Source: Adiantum capillus-veneris
Taxonomy: Eukaryota; Streptophyta; Polypodiopsida; Polypodiales; Pteridaceae
Reading direction: 5' to 3'
Assembly: GCA_014529385.2 (NCBI GenBank)
Contig: CM043946.1
Location: 15,147,077 to 15,211,076, forward strand
Length of the DNA stretch: 64,000 nucleotides
In this document: positions 58,084 to 64,000 of the stretch, piece after piece
Layout of the letters: each line of letters starts with the position of its first letter
How positions within the stretch are numbered: position 1 is the stretch's first letter
Program-made: the position numbers and the translations under genes
Notes under the pieces: model-generated
What the model saw: only the letters and a program-made list of their open reading frames with translations
Databases searched by the model: none
What the model was told of the DNA's origin: nothing

Positions 58084-58197
58084 GGTACATCTCTCCCCGC
58101 AGTATCCTTATTGCCTACGGGCAAGAATAGGGCTTGGGAGGGAAAGTTCTCATCTCTTCACTTCTCTCATATCTACATTTCTCACATACTATCCTAG

Positions 58198-58416
58198 ATG
58201 AATAACCCACATGATGATCATTTCTATCTCTTTCACTCTGTACGATCTATTAGAATTAACGTATGGATTAGCCATAAAATACACTTTCAACAACGTATAG
58301 TATTTCTGTTCGGCCCTGAAAGGCTCAATGAAATACTTCTATCACCGGATCCCATCATACTACCTCTCATAGACTATAATTTTTCTTTTATTGTAAGCGT
58401 AGTTATCTTGCTATGA
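58198..58416 (+). CDS. Small unrecognised protein, first of two tandem paralogues
   Basis: 72 residues from ATG 58198. The second half, KIHFQQRIVFLFGPERLN then PIILPLIDYNFSF, matches the next ORF at 21 of 46 aligned residues without a gap. It ends in a hydrophobic Val/Ile/Leu stretch. Its TGA overlaps the ATG of the next ORF as ATGA. It lies 115 bp after the gypsy C LTR, and I do not recognise the family. Protein-level similarity with heavily diverged DNA suggests both were once under selection. It may be part of an unknown element or viral-like fragment; function unknown. Confidence 0.45.
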   Translation: MNNPHDDHFYLFHSVRSIRINVWISHKIHFQQRIVFLFGPERLNEILLSPDPIILPLIDYNFSFIVSVVILL

Positions 58417-58625
58417 ACCAAGAGGATTTGTACACACAATTAATCCCAATCACTATACAAAATATATATATTATGGTAAGCACAAAACTACAATTCCAAA
58501 GAACAATTCGTAGCCTATTTGGTCAGCCAAGATTGAATGCCATTAACTCATCCATTAACCCTTTCATATTACCCATGATACGATATGACCATAGCCTTGA
58601 TGTTTTCATCTTCGTATTGTTTTGA
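58413..58625 (+). CDS. Small unrecognised protein, second of two tandem paralogues
   Basis: 70 residues from ATG 58413, starting inside the stop codon of the preceding ORF. It keeps the same block, KLQFQRTIRSLFGQPRLN then PFILPMIRYDHSL, and also ends hydrophobic (VFIFVLF). The shared pattern is K-x2-FQ-x2-I-x2-LFG-x2-RLN-x-I, then P-x-ILP-x-I-x-Y. No known domain is recognised. Stop-start overlap is rare in plant mRNAs and may be a chance result of tandem duplication. Confidence 0.45.
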   Translation: MNQEDLYTQLIPITIQNIYIMVSTKLQFQRTIRSLFGQPRLNAINSSINPFILPMIRYDHSLDVFIFVLF

Positions 58626-59149
58626 CATTCTCTTTTGCGTTCTTTCTTTGTGTGTGTGAGTGCAAGAGAGAAAGAGTGAGTCTTCTTTGATTGCACTTCT
58701 TTCCAAACCCTAGTCTTCATGGCATCTATGGTTTAACTCCTTCATATAGTTTTTGTTGAGTTCTCTCACAAACTCTCACAGCCATAAGCCCGGTGCTTTC
58801 CTGGCAAGACCGCAAATTTCTTGACAACGTCTTCGTCTAGAGTAGTGAGTCTATACACACAACACGTCTGCACCATCCCTGCACATTTGAGCTTTGACTC
58901 CCCATTGTACCCGTGAGTCATGGGCTGGAGCTGAGTGTGTTTCCATGCCAGAGTCTGTATGGGATCTTTGAGATAATCGAGCCATATGTTCTGGTCTGTT
59001 GTTGTGTCTCTGTGTGATCAGTTGTTATCTATTGTTGCTTTGTTTTCAGTTTGTTTTGAGTGTGATTTTCGTGCACATTGCACTAAGAAGCACCCACTGT
59101 AGAGAGCGCGACACATTATCCATGGTACAGTCGAGTATGGCGGTGGCTA
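58626..59149. other. Spacer before the gypsy fragment; no gene
   Basis: Pyrimidine-rich sequence with TGTGTGT and CTCTCACAAACTCTCACA blocks; no coding homology is seen. Confidence 0.5.
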
Positions 59150-60520
59150 CTCTTATTTCAAGAGTTTGATTGAGGTGATACTCAGACCCGACAAACATCA
59201 TGTCCTTGCTGACCACCTCTCGCGTGTTCAGCTACAGGGGTGGAGGATGACTTTCCTGATAGCAGTCTCTTTAAGGTGGATACCACTCCGGAATGGTATG
59301 ACGATGTTTTGCATTTTCAATCTAATGGCTTGTACCCAAAGAACGCAGCTCCACTACAGAAGAGACGACTGTTGTTGAAGTCTATGCCATTGACTCTGAT
59401 TGGAGGCCAGCTCTACAAGTCAAGACCAGATGGTGTTATGAGGCGGTGTGTCTCCCCTCATGAAGCTGAGTATATTTTGGAGGATGCCCACAGTGGTCCC
59501 ACTTGTGGCCATTACCCTGGTCATATCACCGCCCAGAAGATTCTCTAGAGTGGTCTATGGTGGCCCTATGTTTTATGGGATGCAATTGCCTATGTGAAAG
59601 TATGTGATGTGTGTCAACGCTGTGGACCTAAACCAAGCAAGCAGTCCAACCGTCCTCTGCAGGTATCTATGGCATGGATTCTGTGGGTCCAATTACTCCC
59701 CCCGTCCAACGAGGTAATCGGAAGTATCTATTGGTGGCCATAGATTATGCAACCAAGTGGGCAGAGGTACTGGTGACAAGTGATTGCACTGAAAATACTG
59801 TAGCCAAATTTTTTTATGAAAATATTTTGTGCAGGTTTGGTTGTCCCTTGGAGATCACCAGCGATAGGGGAAGTCACTTTGTTAATGAGCTGATCGCAAC
59901 CTTGCTTGCCAACTACAAGATTTTTCATCGTAAGTCTTGTTCCCATTACCCTAAAGCGAATGGTGCCGAGAGCACCAACAAGATTCTGATAGCCCTTCTG
60001 CAAAAAGCATGTCATCTCCATCCAGTGTCTTGGGCTCAAGCTATCCACGGCACCTTTTGGGCATACCGAACTTCTTTCAAAGCCACAACCAATCACACCC
60101 CATTTCAATTAGCTTTCAGTTTGGAAGCGATAGCACCCTTTAAATTCAACTCAGGATCTCCGTGAGTATGTAGTCTGCGTGCCAATGAGGATTTGTAGTC
60201 TGCATCTGTCTTTCATCTCTACCTTTTGGATAAAATCCAAAGATTGGTTTCTCTAGCCCTGCAAAGCAGAGCAACTTCGTTGCAAATCATGGCATGATTT
60301 CCATCTCCGTAAGTGAAAAATCACGCAAGGATCACTAGTGCTACTTTATCAAGCTTGATATCGGAAAAAAGCAAAGAAATTGGTTCCAACATAGCAAGGA
60401 CCATACAAGGTGCAAGAGATTCTACCCCAAGGGGCCATACAATTATCTACCCTAGAAGGAATTCTGCTGCCTTTAGTCAATGGGTCTAAGATCAAATGTT
60501 ATCATTTTGTAAGCTGATAG
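59150..60520 (+). pseudogene. Gypsy fragment: RNase H end and integrase, several breaks
   Basis: It starts with ILRPDKHHVLADHLSRVQ (RNase H tail) and shifts frame near 59,235 into EDDFPDSSLFKVDTTPEWYD. The integrase zinc finger is HSGPTCGHYPGHI...CDVCQR, with a TAG near 59,547 between its halves. The core has MDSVGPITPP (first Asp), TSDRGSHF and NGAESTNK (Glu), then TFWAYRTSFKATTNHTPFQL. After the stop at 60,163 a degraded C-terminal domain (GPYKVQEILPQGAIQLSTLE) continues to about 60,520. It most resembles the minus-strand element at 5.7-14 kb. Inactive remnant. Confidence 0.85.
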
Positions 60521-61852
60521 TCAATGTTTTAAAAGCAAGTGTTGATCTTACTCACCACCTCCTCAACCCTAAACTTGATCTTAATGTTCTCCATCACTAT
60601 CTCATATACATTTTGTAAAACTCTCTCCTTCATTTAGTGTTAGTGTCTCATGTAACCTCTCCTCCTCTCCTTCGGCTGCTCTGGTGAGCATGGTTCAAAA
60701 TTTTGTATGACTCTTTCTTTGGTCATATTACAATTGATCACTCTTGTTGTTGTTCACTTTGAGTCCTCAATTGTAGTTGGTCGTTCTTGATTAACTCTAC
60801 TCTCGCTTCACTCTGCTTGCTTCATTGACTTTGGTTTGGCCTACCCAATATCTCAACCCGACTAATGCTTTATTAAAGCTTCTAATGATCTCTAGCGCTC
60901 CTCACATGGCGCTAAATTCTTTTTGCTATTTATATAAGTCTGTGTTCTCCATTTGGGTATCTTGTGGGTGTGCCATTTAAGTGCTCATTAGCAATTTAAC
61001 TTCGCATTTTCATCTACCTCGGATCCAATATATGTGTTACCCATATCTTTCAATCAATAGGACTACCTTATTCTTTGTATTCCTAGTAATCTTTTCATGC
61101 CTCTTGATGCTTATGGTGCTTCTGGTGTACTAACATGCCCTCGCCCTCACCACAACTTTTGGTTTGCTCCTCGCCTTGTCTCGAACCCATCCTCGACCTC
61201 GCCTCTGCTAGAATCGCCCTTGGTTCGCCCTACTGGCCTCGACCTCGCCTCTACTAACCTCACCCCTTGCCCTGGCTCGCCTAGTAGTGCTGGACCTTGC
61301 CCTCACCCTCATTGGCCTCGCCCTCGCCGTTGTTGGGCTTGCCCTCGCCCTTGCTGGCCTCAACCTTGCCTCTACTAACCTCGCCCTAGCTCGCCTTGCA
61401 ATGTTGGACCTCGCCCTTGCTCGGCTCTTCGCCCTCGCCGCTTGGCCTCGCCCTCGTCCTTCGCAGCCTTTATGTAAGTTTTAAAGCTGGCCTGGCATTA
61501 TTTTTACCTCAGCTAAAGTAAGCCAAGCTAGCATATTAAGTTCAGCCTGTCAAATTCAACCGGCAAACAAAAGTCACGCACTTCTCTGCAAACCGTTTTC
61601 AGCCCAGGGATGGAAGTTGGATTCTTTTCGTGAGATTCAAGGCCATGCCTCCTCTCTCTCCATCTCCAGGCTTCCTCTCTCCATGCTCCTTGGCCACCCA
61701 AGCGCTAGATAGTACTTAACAATGGCAGCTTTTGAACAGAGTTAAATTCAAGCTTGACCTTGCTACAGATACATGTGGTTTAGGGTGCCATCTCTATTCA
61801 ATTGCAAAAAATTGTGGTATATGCATCAGGTGAGGATTAATCAGCACAGGTT
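60521..61852. other. Non-coding stretch with a CTCGCC-type tandem array
   Basis: No gene is seen. From about 61,135 to 61,470 degenerate CCTCGCCCTCGCC / CCTTGCC / GGCCTCGCC units are repeated on the plus strand. The remaining sequence has no recognisable feature. Confidence 0.6.
61135..61470. repeat. Degenerate CTCGCC / CTTGCC / GGCCTCG tandem array
   Basis: Six- to twelve-base units rich in CCTCGCC alternate with GGCCTCG and CTACTAACCTCG. The open frames here code for Pro/Arg/Ala strings and are treated as artefacts. Confidence 0.75.
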
Positions 61853-63810
61853 TTGAAGGATTCATCAATTTCAGACTTGAGTACAAATAAAGTCTTTGGT
61901 ACATTTCATCAATATGGTTCGTACTTTAAATCAAGAGCAGCATCTCCAGTTGGAGCAACAATCCTCTCCTCTGGGGATAGCAGTGAGAGTAAAACAGATT
62001 ATGCCCCGAGTTCAGAGCAACTATTAGAGGAATCTTCCGAGGAAGATTCACCCCAATCAGTCACTCCTATCAAGGTCACCACCTTCCAAGTGCCCTGTCC
62101 TTTTGGTGCCATCTTGAAGGTACCCTTGCTAATGATCTATCATTTACAGGCGCACAACCTTGTACTCAAAGATGTGTTCTCTTAGCAGTAGCTACTACAC
62201 CTTGGTATCCAAAATCTGGCTCAGGCCGATGTGTCCTGCACCATTTCCAATGCCAAGCTGAGTGTCCTCTTACTTACTTTTCAAAAACTAAATGGAGTTA
62301 CTCTTACAGTGGAGGATATTGGGCATGCGATGGGGATACTAAATGTGCTTGCACCTTTGCCCACCACTAAAACCTTCTCCAATCTCTCCCCTGAAGACAC
62401 TGCAAATGCGTGCCAACGATTGTTGTTGCACTCACATGCGGACTATCACAGGAATTAGCAGTTGTACTCCATTTTACAGTATTATTTTTTGTTGTGCGCA
62501 CCAAAAAGAGCAGTGGTTCCTTTCTCTCCAGGAATATGTGATGCATTTTTTTGTCTCTACCACTGTCAGCCGTATTCGTTTCACCATCTGCTCTTTAAGG
62601 CGTTGCAGGACAGGGCAAAGCGATTTCGGACACAACAAAAAGGAAAAGCGGAGAGGTTCAATTGCTATTCAATCCTATTATGTATTGGGTAGTGCAAACT
62701 ATGCAGCAAAAAGCAGATGCAACTGTTGTTCTCACTCTGCAAGATGATGCCAAAGAACAAGGTCATTCCAAAATGTCCAAAGGGAAAGGCACTTTACGCA
62801 AGAGGGCTAAAGTACAAAAGGATTTGATGGAAGAGCTAGCAACACTACCCTTCTCTGAATCACAGGTTAAAATCTCTAACGTCAATATCGCAAATCCAAG
62901 AGTGAGCATAACTACTTCTATGGCCACCTTTACTTTTACACCACCTATTGTTAGTAGTGTTGCAGGCACCCAAACACACTCTCTAGTTGTGTCAGCAATA
63001 CCAGCTACTAGGACACCTAGCTCTAGGCAACCTGGCATGTTTGCCAACTTTGCGTCGCAGGCTGACAGACTTCTAGATGTGGACAGAAGAGCAATTTCAA
63101 CTATTATAGATGCATCCATCTCCTTGCAAGGTACTAATGGTCTGCATCACGCTGTCTATGAAAGTATGCAAAGGAAAGTCCGCAGCCACCTTCAACGATT
63201 GATGGATAGGGATATGTTAATTTCTCAGGCTCAAGATCGCATAAGGATTCTCACTCAATAGGTACAGGACCTCAAACACATACTTTGCACTTTACAAATG
63301 TAGCTAAAAGAGGCAAATGATATGGTTGCAGTTCAAGAACTTTCTCTTGTGGTAAGTTCAATGTGTCCCTCATGTGTCTAACATCAGTCTATATCCGTTA
63401 AACAGCTACAGCTACAACTCCAAGTTCTACGCAAGTTCTTGCTATGGCACTACAAACAGACCTTTCGAAAGCTCATTCAGGGGAATCTCAAGCAGCTGAG
63501 AAAACACAATCGACTATGGAGTCTAAGCAAGCAGGATCGGCTTCCTCACAATTTCATGGACCCTCCATGGCCTCCCTCTCCCAGTACACCTCTTTCCCTC
63601 CTCCCTTCTACAACACCTTTCCTGGATCTCCACCTATCCCACCTTCTCACCCTACTCAGTCTCTTGCTCATGGGGTTGCTACTCCATATCCAATGTACCC
63701 TTCTCATGGCCACTACCCTCCACCATACACCTAGCCTCCATCTCCTTACGCACATTTCTACCAGCCTCCTCCTCCCCCTCCATCTTCCGACCACCAGTAG
63801 ATATCACCTC
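61853..63810 (+). pseudogene. Decayed unrecognised gene with coiled coil and Pro-rich tail
   Basis: One frame runs 61,853-62,692 with TAG codons at 62,183, 62,189 and 62,456, all changing to CAG (Gln) by one C. A frameshift near 62,670 leads to 62,662-63,261 (KADATVVLTLQDD, then VQKDLMEELATLP). Two more TAG codons break a coiled coil (MQRKVRSHLQRLMDRDML, DLKHILCTLQM). A small GTAAGT...AACAG intron (about 63,352-63,405) then leads to a Ser/Pro-rich end (PPPFYNTFPGSPPIPPSH, YPPPYT) with another TAG and PHQ-type tail. The N-terminal part is acidic (SSEQLLEESSEEDSP). No family was recognised; it could be a host gene relic or a non-core gene of a transposon. Confidence 0.5.
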
Positions 63811-64000
63811 TTGGAATTTTCACTAGCAGTAGACCTGGTTGCAGATCTTTCAGTTCTCCACTCTCCAGGATAAGGAGCCGTCTTGTGGTTGGCAATCTGT
63901 AGTAGGCAACAGTGTCACGGGACAGTTAGTATAGCTGGTTTGGTCCACACTAAACAGACTCGCTGGGCAGTGACACATGGTAGGGATACGGTGGTCTAGT

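Noticed and set aside
63546-63794. Minus-strand Arg/Trp-rich ORF
   Set aside because: Shadow of the Pro/Ser-rich plus-strand tail.

Overview
This is nuclear DNA of a land plant, and almost all of it is transposable elements and their remains. The evidence is a plant-type CACTA DNA transposon, a Ty1/copia element with an initiator-Met tRNA primer site, Ty3/gypsy elements with a second (archaeal-type) RNase H, GT-AG introns, long (GA)n/(TG)n/(TA)n microsatellites, and no operons or Shine-Dalgarno signals. The repeat density and polyprotein style make me think of a large seed-free plant genome (fern or lycophyte), but that is a weak inference. No rRNA, tRNA or CRISPR array was recognised.

Layout: 1-0.86 kb, end of a gypsy integrase (+) and its downstream flank; 2.0-4.2 kb, broken LINE with ORF1 and endonuclease (-); 4.27-4.6 kb, GA microsatellite; 5.7-14.2 kb, long decayed gypsy element (-) with a duplicated integrase zinc finger and an extra domain ahead of gag; 14.2-17.7 kb, Ty1/copia element (+) cut off inside its reverse transcriptase; 18.5-19.0 kb, small unrecognised ORF with its own TATA box; 19.8-25.3 kb, repeats around a 14-exon gene (-) joining a ParB-like domain to a circularly permuted DNA-methyltransferase-like domain; 25.68-26.13 kb, fold-back palindrome between microsatellites; 27.4-29.7 kb, MULE-like transposase (+), divergent from the ParB/methyltransferase gene; 31.9-32.2 kb, gypsy scraps; 33,385-41,063, a structurally complete CACTA element with perfect 12-bp ends and two intact multi-exon genes; 41.9-48.75 kb, gypsy element A (-) with two about 98-99% identical LTRs; 48.75-51.1 kb, gypsy fragment B (-); 51.1-58.1 kb, gypsy element C (+) of a different lineage with a 3' LTR; 58.2-58.6 kb, two overlapping tandem paralogous small ORFs; 59.15-60.5 kb, gypsy fragment (+); 61.1-61.5 kb, a CTCGCC-type tandem array; 61.85-63.8 kb, a decayed unrecognised gene (+).

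The most interesting item is the ParB-like/methyltransferase-like gene at 20.5-24.6 kb. All 14 exons join in one consistent reading frame through canonical splice sites; only two in-frame TGA codons break it. The permuted order (substrate-side region first, SAM-binding motif last) matches beta-class DNA methylases, but the expected catalytic D/N/S-P-P-Y/F/W motif appears to be replaced. A second theme is that most premature stops in this window are TGA where CGA would restore the frame or TAG where CAG would, as expected from C-to-T decay at methylated plant CG and CHG sites.
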